Positions 12,301 through 23,396 are shown, numbered from the stretch's first letter. The stretch is DNA of 64,000 nt from Polytrichum commune (GCA_950295325.1 OX485807.1:6202501-6266500); one strand, 5' to 3'. The notes: a model not told the origin generated them from the sequence alone. A program made the numbers and translations.

Positions 12301-15045
12301 AACAGAGATAGCTTGTTGTCTTGCAAGGTCATTCTTCTTGACACCTGGACACAAAACTAACTTGGAAAGAGTTTGATGAAGAGTCCATATCATCCAGTAT
12401 ATGGAGAGCAAACGCAACTAGTATGAACATGCTAAAAGATTTTAGGGGTTAAAGGGTGTGACTTACACCAACAACCATGTGCGGGTGGACACCATCCATG
12501 ATATCAGGGTTTCCAGCTTTGCCAATGCCAACAATGAGGCCAGCTTTGATGCCAATATCAGCCTTGTAGATACCCGCGTAATCTATCACCATTGCATTGG
12601 TGATTACAGTGTCTAAAGTATCTTTATCATGGTACCCACTCGCCTGCCCCATGCCATCTCGTAAAACTTTACCCCCTCCAAACTGACATTCATCACCATG
12701 GATTGTGTAGTCCATCTCAACTTCCGCATACAAATCGGTGTCACCAAGCTGCACTTTATCACCAGTAGTAGGCCCAAACACATGGGCATAGTGCTCCTTG
12801 TCTATCTTGCAGGTTAACTTTTCATCCTCGCCAATTAACCCCGTTCTGCCCCAATCCAAGATTCCAACACTCTCAGCATACAACATTCATGCTTCTATAA
12901 CTTCATGATGTAATGAGAGCCCACAGTAATCATCTTAGGGTGCTCCTGGAGTTGGTTTTTGATCAACAACTAAACTTGCAACATATCCATCCGAGCAATA
13001 TATGGATTATGTTTGGGTCAAGCCTGAGGGGGAACACAATCCTTGACTTCCAAAAAAACATGCCAATTTGATCATTACAAACTAAATAATGGATTTCAAG
13101 GAGCCCAGCTATGAGATGTAGTGGGCTAGGGTGGCAGCAAGGTAGGTATTTGGTGCCTACTACAGCCAATGGGAGGGTGACACATGTCCATTAGTGTTTA
13201 ACGTAATGATCAGGCCATGACATATTCATCAAATATGGGTGCTGATGTGCCTCCTCGTATCCAATCAAGAATAGACATATCAACAAATTGCTTGGCCTGA
13301 CCAACCACTATTGCCCAAGTTCATCAACTTCGTTGAGTAGTAATGAATATACTAGAGAACACTAAGAAAGATTGTGAACCTCGATAGCTTCAAAACAGTA
13401 GGGTTTTTGGGAGGCAGGTTACATTGCATTGGCTTCTTCCGAGTGAAGAAATTTCTTTGCATGAATTTCTTTCATAATTTCTGGAAGATGGGATGGATTC
13501 ACAGGGCCTGTGGCCAAGCCATTTCCTCCTTTGATGACCTTCTTCCCGCCAATAGCAACGAGCACCACTGTCTTGGAATCACCTGGCTAGTATGCCAATC
13601 TACCAATGTTCAGAAACTATTTGAAAGTTAATTTTATCCTTTACAAGGGCAAGGAGTACATTTTGGAAGAATAGCAAGAGTTGTTAACTGCACTGAATGC
13701 TTGCCATAATAGGGTTGGAAAATAAAGGATATACCTCAAATCTAACAGCAGCACCCGGTAGAATATTGAGATGCATGCCGTATGCTTTTTCGCGGTCAAA
13801 TAGAAGGTAAGGGTTAGCCTCAATGAAGTGGTAGTGACTCCCAATCTGGAGGACAAACATGGAACTGAATTCAGAGGCAAGAAATTATGCAATCAAACTC
13901 ACACTAGCACAAATCCTAGCTCATATGCAAGAGTGGATTGAATAATACAATGATTCCATAGAATCCAAAGGAACCTGCTCGAACAAAATACTCATAGTCA
14001 CAGATTGTTGACCTGGATGGGTCGATCTGCTCTGTTACTAACAGTCAACATTACAGCTCGTCTCCCTTTGTTGATTATGATTTCACCGGCCACCACGATC
14101 ATTCTCCCCGGGTGCGAATCTTCCAGTGGATAGCTGAAGGCCCCCAAAGGTGGCACTGCAGATAAATAAAAAGGCGATTAGGTCAGTACTAACATAAATG
14201 AGAAAGAAGTACACTGGAAATTCCACAACACGAACTTCACCACCAAATTTCCCCACTAAATTACCCACCTGGGAGAAATGATCCGTGCAGCGCCAATGCT
14301 AAATCCCCATCCTCCAGACAAAAAGGAGTATGGATGGTAACAAGCTTTGTTCCATCCCGAAAAGTCCCCTCAACCTACCATAGTTCACACACTGGATTAG
14401 CAGTCATACCTAGGATTGCAAGTCACACATTTTGTGCATTATGGTTCTCCTAAAGACCTGGAGAGATAAAATGATGAGAAAATAAATTACCTGAACTGTG
14501 TCAAGAAGATAAGGCACACCAGGTAGCACTTGTCGCCTGCACAACAGTTTCACTTCAGCCTAAGTGGAAGCAACAAACATCCTGAATCTGAGGAAGATAA
14601 TAGCGGACATGAACAGGAAGGATGATTCATGGTGAAATCTTTCACTTCTTAGTGGCAAATTGCGGGTTGTTGTTTCTGTGAAGCAAACTTCGGGTGAAGG
14701 GCACCCTGCATTCTAGGTTTACCTTCCTAAGAACTGCTTCCCAAGGTCCATAAGCTCAGCCACTGACTTCCCCTCCCTAATGAACTCCAACACCTGCCCC
14801 ACCACAAAAAGAAAAAGATGGATTAATGCGGGAAAGAATGAAAACCTCGGGGCTGCAATATTCGACCAATTTTCCTTATTAAGAAACACAGATTCCTAAT
14901 TCCTAACCCACTCACTCACCTGGGTAGCTATTAAGGCAACAGCTTCTGGGTGGTTGAGGCGGAGACCACGAGCCAGCCTCTTTTGGGCAAGCACCCCTGC
15001 CCCATGCAGCACTAGCTTGTTCAACTCCCTGGGTGCCAGCTTCAT
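6339..15045 (-). CDS. urease (single-chain plant type), 18 exons
   Basis: Cytosolic nickel enzyme hydrolysing urea to ammonia and carbamate; the gamma, beta and alpha parts are fused in one chain as in plants. Exons: 14920-15045, 14723-14793, 14491-14536, 14269-14374, 14013-14155, 13735-13845, 13423-13586, 12467-12869, 11728-11836, 11451-11590, 10659-10796, 10254-10345, 9642-9771, 8362-8520, 7873-8037, 7217-7351, 6927-6998, 6339-6560. The model gives 843 residues, close to the usual ~840. Start ATG has A at -3 and yields [11 protein letters not shown], matching plant ureases. Visible nickel ligands are H411 and H413 (HIH), the Lys that is carbamylated K494 (GLKLHEDWG), H523 (HTDT), H549 (TYH) and D637 (SDSQAMGR); flap residues are C596-H597-H598. 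Each is offset by +4 from jack bean numbering. The C-terminus is YFLF. The exon 7/8 junction is the only weak border. Nothing suggests loss of function. Activity would need UreD/F/G accessory proteins encoded elsewhere. Confidence 0.96.
7454..7823. mobile_element. MITE family A, copy 1 (urease intron)
   Basis: Ends are inverted repeats built on ACTAC-N-TTTATGGTATTT-N-GTGTCAC and its complement GTGACACTAAATACC...TAGTGTAGT. It lies in the intron between urease exons 15 and 16. The interior matches copy 3 at 34808-35289 in the same orientation, with a shorter middle. Non-coding. Confidence 0.65.
8731..9211. mobile_element. MITE family A, copy 2 (urease intron)
   Basis: Left end CCATTTATGGTATTTAGTCA, right end GACACTAAACACCATAAACA followed by GTGTAGT. 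The interior is the reverse complement of the copy at 34808-35289 (shared blocks include CAAGTTGACTAAAGTG and AGACTATCATCTAA). It sits between urease exons 13 and 14 and is non-coding. Confidence 0.7.
9257..9540. repeat. family G MITE fragment (urease intron)
   Basis: The block GGGCACCTATATTTGAGTGG and what follows (TGTGGTTAGGTGTGGCTCCA) match the left part of the family G copies at 33813 and of the fragment near 39650. The terminal GGTGTTATTCGG end is missing, so this is a truncated copy. Confidence 0.5.
12198..12453. mobile_element. MITE family J, copy 1 (urease intron)
   Basis: The ends are TTTAACCCCTAAACGCTT and ATTTTAGGGGTTAAA. The interior matches, in inverted orientation, the copy at 26661-26913 in a phosphatase intron; shared blocks include CTTGCAAGGTCATTCTTCTT and the complement of TACTGGATGATATG. 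No coding capacity. Superfamily not assigned. Confidence 0.65.
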
Positions 15046-15111
15046 CTTGGAATCTCCAAAAAACCTTCCTGCTTAATTTTCAAGTTCCACCTAAGGGTGG
15101 ATTAATTAAGC
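15046..15111 (-). other. urease 5' flank, probable 5' UTR
   Basis: The sequence immediately upstream of the urease ATG lacks another in-frame start and reads through a purine-rich leader. No TATA box can be placed with confidence. Confidence 0.35.
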
Positions 15112-15990
15112 CCGTTTGAAAGAGAGAAGAATCCATACTAATCCAATCCTGCCATACATCCTCACCATCCAGCCTGTATTGGACCAGGATTCCTCTTCGA
15201 TCCTTTACAATCTCCGGGACTGGGACAATGCTAACCCCATAACTTGCCACCAACAACATGTCCCCCGAACATTTGCAACAGATTGCTCAAAAGAATCCCC
15301 GAGGGGAGAAGCCTGAGAACCACTGTTGACATCCCAGATGTGGACTTGGCACTAGTCCAGGTTACAAAGCCTTTCGCTTTTGATCGATATACACCAAGAT
15401 GCTTTCTATTCCCACACAATGTACATCATCACAAAAAACTAACCCATATACCTGACCAAAAGTGCCACCTCTGGCTAAACCCACGAAAATTTAGGAGATT
15501 CCTCAGTGGTGCCCGGGGGATCGAATACTCGGCACCACTGCACAGAATTGAGTCACTGTTCCTGCTTGCTCCGAAAGGATGATATGCTTTCAATTATATC
15601 TATGGGTTGAGGCCGTTTACAAGAGAATCAATACCAACCAATCCTGACATACACGACCAGCCAGCCTTAATCATATACAATCATCAAATCACTGGAACTT
15701 GATCCCCCCCCCCCCCTCCTTCTCTGTCGTTAGAAACTCCGCAACAAATTACTCCAAACATCTGCAGCAGATCTACTTAAACCCCGAAGGAAACCTGACC
15801 ACTGTTACTTGAGGTCCCGAACTGGCGCAAGTCAAGGTAAGTCTTCTCTTTTTGATCAATAACCCCAGATACACAGATTCCCAAACAAACAGTGTTGGAC
15901 ATCACAAAAACTCTCCCAAACATCTCATCAAAAGTGCCACCTTTGGATCACCCAACACTCCGAATCCCTCGAACACTACTTAAGAGATTC
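15112..15990. repeat. diverged tandem duplication upstream of urease
   Basis: Two segments, about 15112-15605 and 15612-15990, align in order. Both start near GTTTnnAAGAGA, contain CCAATCCTG-CATACA, share blocks such as ACCACTGTT and CAAAAGTGCCACCT, and end with similar CGAA-rich sequence. The second copy has a C tract (15703-15715) and several deletions. Because it lies directly upstream of the start codon, it probably forms part of the urease promoter or leader. No coding role is seen for the frames across it. Confidence 0.6.
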
Positions 15991-16241
15991 CCTCCCTGGA
16001 CGCGTCCAGACACGTGCAAGCAAGGTGTCCCAATAAGCAATATGGAAACTTGAAAGCCAATTACATCCACAGTGACCAACATTGGGAGTCAGGTGAATTC
16101 AAAGCAGCAGCACCGCCAGTTTTACCTCGGGAGATTCACTTGCGAAAGTCGGTACGCGTTCAATCAGACAATCTTCAAGCCTGTGACCTTTTGCGCTTTA
16201 GAATTAAATTTTTGATTGGCTGCCGAGTGATCAGATGATGC

Positions 16242-16271
16242 AACCCCAACCCCAACCCCAACCCCAACCCC
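16242..16271. repeat. AACCCC hexamer array, five copies
   Basis: Five perfect AACCCC units (TTGGGG on the other strand) lie in a row. The unit is not the common plant telomere repeat TTTAGGG, so this is treated as a simple-sequence array. Confidence 0.85.
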
Positions 16272-16689
16272 ACAAAAAGAGGAGGCTCGCCCTCTTCACA
16301 TGTCGATGCTTCCGGTGGTTGGACAACGACCGGCCCTGACGAACAGCCCCCGTGTTTGTGGCGACTGGCCAGCTTCCGCTTCGTGCCAAGGGGCCCCTCC
16401 TCAGCAGCTGACAACAAGCAAATCAATTGTTTGTCTCATTGCTCTAAGGAAGAGGTTGGCGGTTCCATTCCCCGCTGTGAAACCAAATCTCCTCTCTACT
16501 TTCACAGAAAAAACTTGCCACTTGTGACTGGCGCTCCTGTGTTCTGGCACTGGCATGGCGACCTTCTGTCTTTAAAAAAAAAAGTGTTTCTCGTTCTGTA
16601 TCCACCTGCCCGGGTGGGTGGAAACAATCTACTGATTTATTGTTTGGGATGTTAGGAAATCGACGCCCTACTGCCACACTAATTACAGA

Positions 16690-17470
16690 CGATCGGATTC
16701 AGTTTGAGAAATAAGTGGCTCAAATTCCAGACTTCAGGAAAATTACTGATCCATTTCGAGGAGTTTACAGAACATTCCTCAATTTAATGAAGAAAAACTG
16801 GCAAAGTGTCAACATGCATGGTAACCCATTTGGTCTTGGAATTTTCACTAGGTAGGATCTCGACCGATTATATATGTAAGCCCAAAGATCTCCCAGGACT
16901 CCCCTCTGAGCCCAGTATCTCATGTAGCCTCATAAGTTACTGGTAGAGACCGATTATATATGTAAGCCCAAAGATCTCCCAGGACTCCCCTCCGAGCCCA
17001 GTATCTCATGTAGCCTCATAAGTTACTGGTAGAGAGGTCGTATGAGCATTGACTCGGTGGCAGAGAGTACATGTTATACCAGGTACCAAATCTTACTTGC
17101 ATCTACTGCTTGTTACTTTTATGATTGGTAGGTCTACTTTTTCCTTCTCCTTTTGCTTTTATTGGGTGACTGTCATTCCAAGTTATCATGGCATCTGAGT
17201 TAATGGTTCTTAAATGGTTACCGTTCTCAATCAGACCACTTCTCCTAAGAGCTTATTACTTTTATGATTGGTAGGTCTACTTTTTCCTTCTACCTTTTGC
17301 TTTTATTGGGTGATTGTCATTTTAAGCTATGGCATCCGAGTTAATGGGTCTTAAATGGTTACTTTTCCCAATTAGACCACTTCTTCTAGGACATGAAACA
17401 CGCGATTAGTACGAGATGGTTACCAAATCCAAATCAAGGTCATAGCCATTTTCTTCATTTGAGGTTCTAT
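16690..17470. repeat. dispersed repeat F, long copy with internal duplications
   Basis: The left part carries the family F core (GTTTGAGAAATAA, then GACTTCAGGAAAATTACTGA, then a CTCGACCGATTATATATG-like tail). It includes an 86-bp tandem duplication (16862-16947 and 16948-17033). A second tandem duplication of about 150 bp (about 17110-17258 and 17259-17396) begins TTACTTTTATGATTGGTAGG. The section around 17355-17470 matches 55225-55400 next to another F copy, so the full family unit is at least 700 bp. Class unknown; no coding frame recognised. Confidence 0.6.
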
Positions 17471-20389
17471 AGGATAGTAACATGAGCTCTTGAACTTTAA
17501 GTATAAAATAAAACTATTATATACTAAGTTTGATTAGTTTTGACTTGTCATAGAGGTGCAATATTTTTGGCACGTATATAAGAACAATTTGGAAATGACT
17601 CTCAAAAAGTTATTGTGGGGTATCGGGTGTAGGATATAAGGTACATGGAGTTTGTTCAATGTGACATCTGGCCCACAATAACTTTTAGTTTACTTTTGTT
17701 AATTATCATGTCACCCTGTATAACTCATGATAAGCAAACTTGTGGAACGATGCTACATGGTCCTACGTTTCTCCATATAGGACAAAGTTGCATGTAAACT
17801 CACTATTCATGCTTAGTAACCAACTCTAAAGATTGTGCAACATACAAATAATACCGTTGGTGAGGCTTTTGTGACGAGTAGTCCACAGTGTGTGTGGTCA
17901 CTCTCAACTCATTATCATAATACAACGGCCTTGAGCCACATTTGTGTAAATCTTGTTATGTCACCTGTTAGAATCATATTGTTTGGTTGTTCAAGACGTA
18001 TGTTAACTCATCTATGGCCCCAATTACCCATGATTTATATTTGCACATTTTATTATTATTATTAATTATCACATTTCTAAGCTTAAAATATATTCATGAT
18101 TGTAACTCATATGGTGCTTATTAATCTATGGGTTGGTAATTCTTATTATGAAGGAAGGATGCATTATAGTGGTAAACACTGCATGTGCCCACCAATGACA
18201 AAACGCATATATATGTCATCATTTAGTATATCATATATATGTCAAAATGTGTTAGTTGTTGATGTCATTGATGAGGTGGTGTGCCACATCATTGTCTTAA
18301 ACCTCGTTAGTCGATATAGTGTGTACCTCTAATTATTGTATTGACATGCCATTACTACAATGAATAATGATATTATTTTTTGGTTTGTTTTTTCCACATC
18401 GTTGAAAATGGTAGGCCACGACATTGATCATTTTTATTTCAAAGTCATAGTGTACTTTGGGTCGTTAAAGGACAACGAATAAATGACTACAAATGTGCCC
18501 CATCAACCTCTTTTACCTATGTCATATCAAAATGGATGGATTGGATGATAAATTATAGACAATAAATGATTTTGTTGGGTGGAATGGAACAAAGCACATC
18601 CATGAATCATGGTCATGATATAAGAATGACTGAACTACTTGGAACATTACAGCAAATGAGTTGGGTATGCCTAGCAGTTGTTGAATGAATTGTTAAAAAC
18701 AAATAGTCATTGATACCAATGTCATTAAACAATCAGTCCATTATCAACTTTTTAAATGTATTGTACTCCACTTGAGGCCCCCAAATATGTTGCGTCTTGG
18801 CTTCATTCTTTTACTTTTCTTGTAATCTTTTGTTCTTGCCCTCTTATTTGGGTTTGAATTAGGGTGGAGGATTACAAAGTGCAACATCAAAAACATACCA
18901 TTGGCAAGCTATCTATTTGGAAATGCATTTGGATGTGGTGGTTGCTCTCAAAATTTGGCCCACTTCTTTTAAGGTTTTTGTGGGTGTGGTCTTGGTTAGT
19001 ATTTGCATGCAATCTATTTTGAAATCTATTTGGATGTGGTGGCCCTCAAAAGAATTTGGATGGTTTTTGTAAGGGTTAGTATGGGCTTGCTCTAGGGTGG
19101 AGGATTGCCAAATGGAAGCTAAAAACACATCATTTTCCCCTTTCTTTTGGCTCTACTCTTCAATGTGGCCCATAATCCATGGTAGGTGTTGACAAGGCCT
19201 TGACTCAGAGGTTGGGATGAGGGCTAAGCTCTTTTTTGAGAAGAAGTCTATGGGCAATGAAAGTAGCTTCTGGCTTCTGGTGAGGCCACGTCGCATGTGC
19301 TTTCTCGACCGTCAGATCTGATCGATATAACCCTCCTCCCCTAATCTCCTCCGTCCGTTGCTTTCATTTTCTTTTGTGGCTTGAAATATATGGTAGGTGT
19401 TTGCCATGGATTTTAGAGGTTGGGCTTGGGTGGTATGCATTGAAGGCTAGCCTCCCAAAATTATTATTATTATTATTATTTCAAAAACCTACACTTCAAT
19501 GTGACATGAGATTTTTGGCACGTACATGCAATAGTTTTAAGGGTTGGGCTCCCAAGCTTGGCCATTCTCTTTATTCCGTTTTATTTTGGGTATTCTTATG
19601 ACCATATGTGATGAAGACCACCTGCTTTGGACTTTGCCCCCACTAATATAGTCATCATTCATATTATTTTCAATATTCATTATCACATCAGAGCATTAAA
19701 TAACCATTATTCAATTATGATTCTTATTTGGATTCGTAAAGGAATTTATAAGTCTTAGTAATATTGCTTTATATACAATAACATATGATGGACAATACAT
19801 TTTCAGGTTCATTCCTCATGTTCGATTAGTTAACGTGAACAACCCATACAAACAAAAATTTATCCCTCCTTCCTAAAAATTGGTTTGCTCATTCCATGGA
19901 TTACCATAATCATGTTGGTTTTTACAACTTGTTTACTCTTATTACACACAATTACAATATTTTAAGATTAGATTTTAAGAATCAAGTGAGTTATAATAAG
20001 GATAATGCAACTTGAATTTTATTCCTTGCAATGGGTTTGGGAAAAAGTTCCTTGACCAAAATGTAATTCATAAATAAAATAATTTTTAATTTGAATTTAT
20101 TGTAATTAACTTTTATTAAACAATCAAATAAATTCAGTTAGTATATAACCGTTTAAAATTGAAATTGAAATTAACTTTATGCAAGACATTAAAGCAATAT
20201 GGGACAGCAAAATAAACAATTCAATCAATAAATGATAAAATATAATGAATAAATGGGATAAAATATTAAAATCATATGAAAATGATATTAATTAATTAAA
20301 AATTAATGAATTAAAATATTTTTAATCATATTTTGATATATTTAATAATCAAGATATCAACATTTGACACTGGATATACTATCAAAGAT
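17471..20389. other. intergenic, AT-rich, no gene recognised
   Basis: No conserved coding sequence is visible. A roughly 125-bp diverged tandem pair occurs at about 18860-19130 (shared blocks GGGTGGAGGATT and ATTTGGATGTGGTGG). A GC-richer patch at about 19250-19370 stands out from very AT-rich surroundings. A short (TTA)n run is at about 19462-19480. Confidence 0.45.
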
Positions 20390-20580
20390 CCCGAAGTTAA
20401 TGTTAAAATGTTTCATTACAAAAGTGTTAAGATGCAAAATATACCACAGTAAATATGGATGAACTAAAAGTAAGTTGGGATGACAATACTTGTAAACTTA
20501 TTCATAAGAAGTGTCATTAAAAAATTTACCACAATGACATAAAATACCATATGACAATAAACACAATATTTAGTGTAGTG
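20390..20580. repeat. family D MITE fragment
   Basis: The blocks AGATGCAAAATATACCA and AAATACCATATGACAATAAA and the end CAATATTTAGTGTAGTG match the family D element at 38305-38674 and, inverted, the one at 55647-56357. The left terminus is not recognisable, so this is a partial copy. Confidence 0.55.
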
Positions 20581-21920
20581 CATTTTTTTCCCAAATAGCT
20601 ATATTTTCAATTTCATTGGGGGTTAGGTAGATATTTTAATTTGCCTTCTGTTGCCACCTTGGGGAACAGTTTTTCCCCAAATAAGGTAGGAGCACCTTAA
20701 ACCAAGACAACACCCAAAACCAACGCCCTCAAACTCTTGCACAATAAGTACATGTTGATTTTGAGAATGTTCAGCATGTGAACATCAAGGGCCCCCTAAC
20801 AATTATAGGTGCCAACACAATTTTCCACAGGGAGGTCAGTGGCGAAAATCGTAGAAGCAACATGTGATAAAAAAAAATAGGGTCTAACATATTTAGTGTA
20901 GATAAATTTTGCAAAAAATGTACATATAATAGAGGGTGTTTTAAAATAATGAAACATGTTTACATGTAAAATACCATCACATATAATGGCCTCTTCTATC
21001 TAGTCAGTACATGTAAAATAACGTGGAAACAATTATTAGGGGTAACGGGTCTAGGGTAGGGTCTGTCTTGGTGGATGAAAATAGGTAATTTTTTGTTGAA
21101 AAAGCTTGGATGGTTGACTTCACAAGCTCGTTGGCTTGAACGTTACTCAACCAATGTATCCAATGTGGAGTCAATGTTCTCTACCTATGTGCCGGGAGGG
21201 AAAAATTTCAACTCGTTGTTTGAATTGCAATCTTCTTTCCAAATTTCCTTGGCAGTATAAGTAAAATAGGGTATTTTAAAATGATTATCCCAAAAATATA
21301 TAATTAATGATAGGGTGTATTAAAATACACGAATTCACCTTTATTTTGAGAAATACCATACCTTATAATCTTTTCTACAAGGTAAATACCCCCCCGATAA
21401 ATAAGTCATGAGCGCACGTGTATGCATTAATATAAGAGGGAGTGACCTCCCCGAGCAATTTTCACTTCAAAAATTGTATTTATTTCAATATTGAGGGGGG
21501 AAAATAAAATAAAATTTGTAACACACCTAGTCTCCTTTTTTCTACCTGGGAATTTTTTTGGGATCATGGAAGATGGCCTTTGTCAATGATCCGAGTTCAT
21601 GGTCCAACTTCCATGGTCCGACTTCTTAAAAAATTAGTTTTGAAAGCCTTGGGCCCCTCACTAAGTGTAAACCGAATGTGGACCAGGAAGAATGACCATG
21701 CCCCAAAAAGTGAAGGTGTTGATTATTTGATACATGCGCAAAAAGGACAGTTTTGAAAAATATTCAAGTTTGACCATTCTCTTGTCTTCTCTTGGGGCTT
21801 TACTCGTCTTCCCTTCTTGTTAAATGTGTCGAAGATGTGGCTTTCAAATCTTCTCACAACTATTTTTACAAAAAAAATGAGCAATTTAATTTGTACATGT
21901 GACATGTACCTTGTGTTGTC
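20581..21920. other. intergenic, no gene recognised
   Basis: AT-rich sequence without a credible gene. The block GGGCCCCTCACTAAGTGTAA near 21652 resembles the ends of the 22783-25282 element and may be the remnant of a related MITE end. Confidence 0.4.
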
Positions 21921-22232
21921 ACTACACTAAATAGGATATTTAGTGTTTGATTATATTTAATGTTGTTCCAACCCTACCTTGCTCAACACTAATTTTCAAT
22001 TCTTTGATAATTAGTGTTAGAAGATATGTTGGAATTCTCCTTTTATCATTGTTATTTATTTTTATATCCTTACAAACACTAAATTCAAACATGTAACTTC
22101 CACATATTACCATAGTTGATATTTAGTGTTTGATTTTACATTTAATGTTACTTACTTTCATAGGGTTATTGATATTTAGTGTATGCATTCGTATATAGTG
22201 TATCAAAAATTAAATATCCTATTTAGTGTAGT
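21921..22232. mobile_element. MITE family B, copy 1
   Basis: A 312-bp element with inverted ends ACTACACTAAATAGGATATT and its complement. It is about 95 percent alike, by eye, to copy 2 at 28645-28957 over the whole length, including the CCCTACCTTGCTCAACAC block. No coding frame. Target duplication not evident, so superfamily is open; the TIR resembles CACTA ends at the left only. Confidence 0.75.
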
Positions 22233-22247
22233 AGAAAACTATGCGAA

Positions 22248-22282
22248 AAAGAACCGCAATCGTTTTCCCATTGCGGTTCTTT
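22248..22282. repeat. perfect 13-bp hairpin
   Basis: AAAGAACCGCAAT (22248-22260) is followed after 9 bases by its exact reverse complement (22270-22282). It lies 15 bp from the end of a family B MITE. Function unknown. Confidence 0.8.
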
Positions 22283-22366
22283 TGACCACCCTGATCTACA
22301 GTCATTAAACAACTACAGATTTTTCTTTTTCGTTTTTAAACTAAAATGTTTAAAATTATGGGGTGT

Positions 22367-22417
22367 GTAATATACCGTTGGAAAGGTATTTTCAAGACCT
22401 TTCCAACGGTATATTAC
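22367..22417. repeat. perfect 21-bp hairpin
   Basis: The arm at 22367-22387 (starts GTAATATACCGTTGG) is repeated as an exact reverse complement at 22397-22417 with a 9-base loop. Pairing can extend imperfectly outward through GGGG and CCCC. It could be the core of a foldback element or a small-RNA precursor; the sequence does not decide. Confidence 0.85.
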
Positions 22418-23154
22418 AAGCCCCCAAATTCCAAACACTGCAGTTGGTAGACCAAACAAACAAATCTGCACTTGAATTCTTGAGTTCTATATGTCCCACG
22501 TTGTTTGGTGGACCACGTGGGAGTCGGTTTAAGGGGTAGGGAAATATAGTATTGATATGTCTCATGGGCTATGATATAATTAGGGTACATAGAGGGTAGG
22601 TTTGTCCAAAAAGTGTCATAATGACATATCTCTGACATATACCCTTGCCTTTTCTTACCAGGCCACCTCTCTTGCATCTCTCACTGCAAAACCCGTTGGA
22701 CCATGTCTCTACATTTATTAGGCTTTAAAATTTATATTTTGGGGACCTCGATCTCCATGGTCCCTCTCCCATTTTTACCTTAGGGCCGCTTTACACTACG
22801 GTGGAGAAGTACACCGGTCGGTCAAGAATTTTCGCCCAAGACATGGTTGTTTGAGGTGAGGGATGGTATGCCGGAGAAGATGAAAATACAATAAAATAAT
22901 GCCTTAAGAAGTCTTGACCGGCCGTAGTGTAACCACCTAGAGGAGAAGTGTATTGGACAACTTCACCAAGAGGAGAAGTCCACCGGACTACTTCACAAAA
23001 CGGTCAAAGCCGGCCAAAGTAGAAACCTTATGCCCTAAATGACCATTGAATTGATATTTAAAAAAATTATATTGATAAACAAATAAAATGTATATGGCAA
23101 TGTTTTCTTGTATAGTTTGCCCCATTGAATGCAGTTTAGAACTTCTTATTTTGG

Positions 23155-23237
23155 GGGAGAGTGGCCGAGTGGTTAAAAGCGACAGATTGTAAATCTGCTG
23201 AAGGTTTTCTACGTAGGTTCGAGTCCTGCCTCTCCCA
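23155..23237 (+). tRNA. trnY: mitochondrial-type tRNA-Tyr(GUA), nuclear copy
   Basis: The sequence folds as a class II tRNA of 83 nt: acceptor GGGAGAG pairs with CTCTCCC and the discriminator is A. The D region is GCCGAGTGGTTAAAAGC, the anticodon loop TTGTAAA (anticodon GTA), there is a long variable arm, and the T loop is TTCGAGT. It closely resembles the native plant mitochondrial trnY rather than the chloroplast gene (which begins GGGTCGATGCCCGAGCGG). The anticodon stem has an A-C mismatch at the 27-43 pair. Its presence inside nuclear repeats points to a mitochondrial insertion (NUMT). It may not be expressed. Confidence 0.8.
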
Positions 23238-23360
23238 TCCCACATACTCCGTATCTAAAAAATAGAGACGAAGCACTTGTTTTTGTGCTTATCCTTTCAT
23301 GCAATTAAATAAAGTGGAACTTTCCCATAAACATAGAATGCTTTGGTATTTGAGCCCTCT

Positions 23361-23396
23361 CCAAACCGTACGAGATAGTCTCCCATCATACGGCTC
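23361..23396 (-). ncRNA. group II intron domain V remnant
   Basis: On the minus strand GAGCCGTATGATGGGAGACT followed by ATCTCGTACGGTT forms the diagnostic domain V hairpin. AGCCGTAT pairs with GTACGGTT, there is a 2-nt bulge, and GATGG pairs with CTATC under a GAGA (GNRA) tetraloop. The AGC catalytic triad position is kept. It lies 124 bp from the mitochondrial tRNA-Tyr, supporting a single mitochondrial insertion. Exons and upstream intron domains could not be recognised, so this is a fragment. Confidence 0.7.

Noticed and set aside
16242-16271. Interstitial telomere
   Set aside because: The unit TTGGGG differs from the usual plant TTTAGGG and only five copies are present.
23155-23237. Working nuclear or chloroplast tRNA-Tyr gene
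   Set aside because: The sequence matches the mitochondrial type, not the chloroplast type, and has a stem mismatch; a nuclear promoter or terminator context is not seen.
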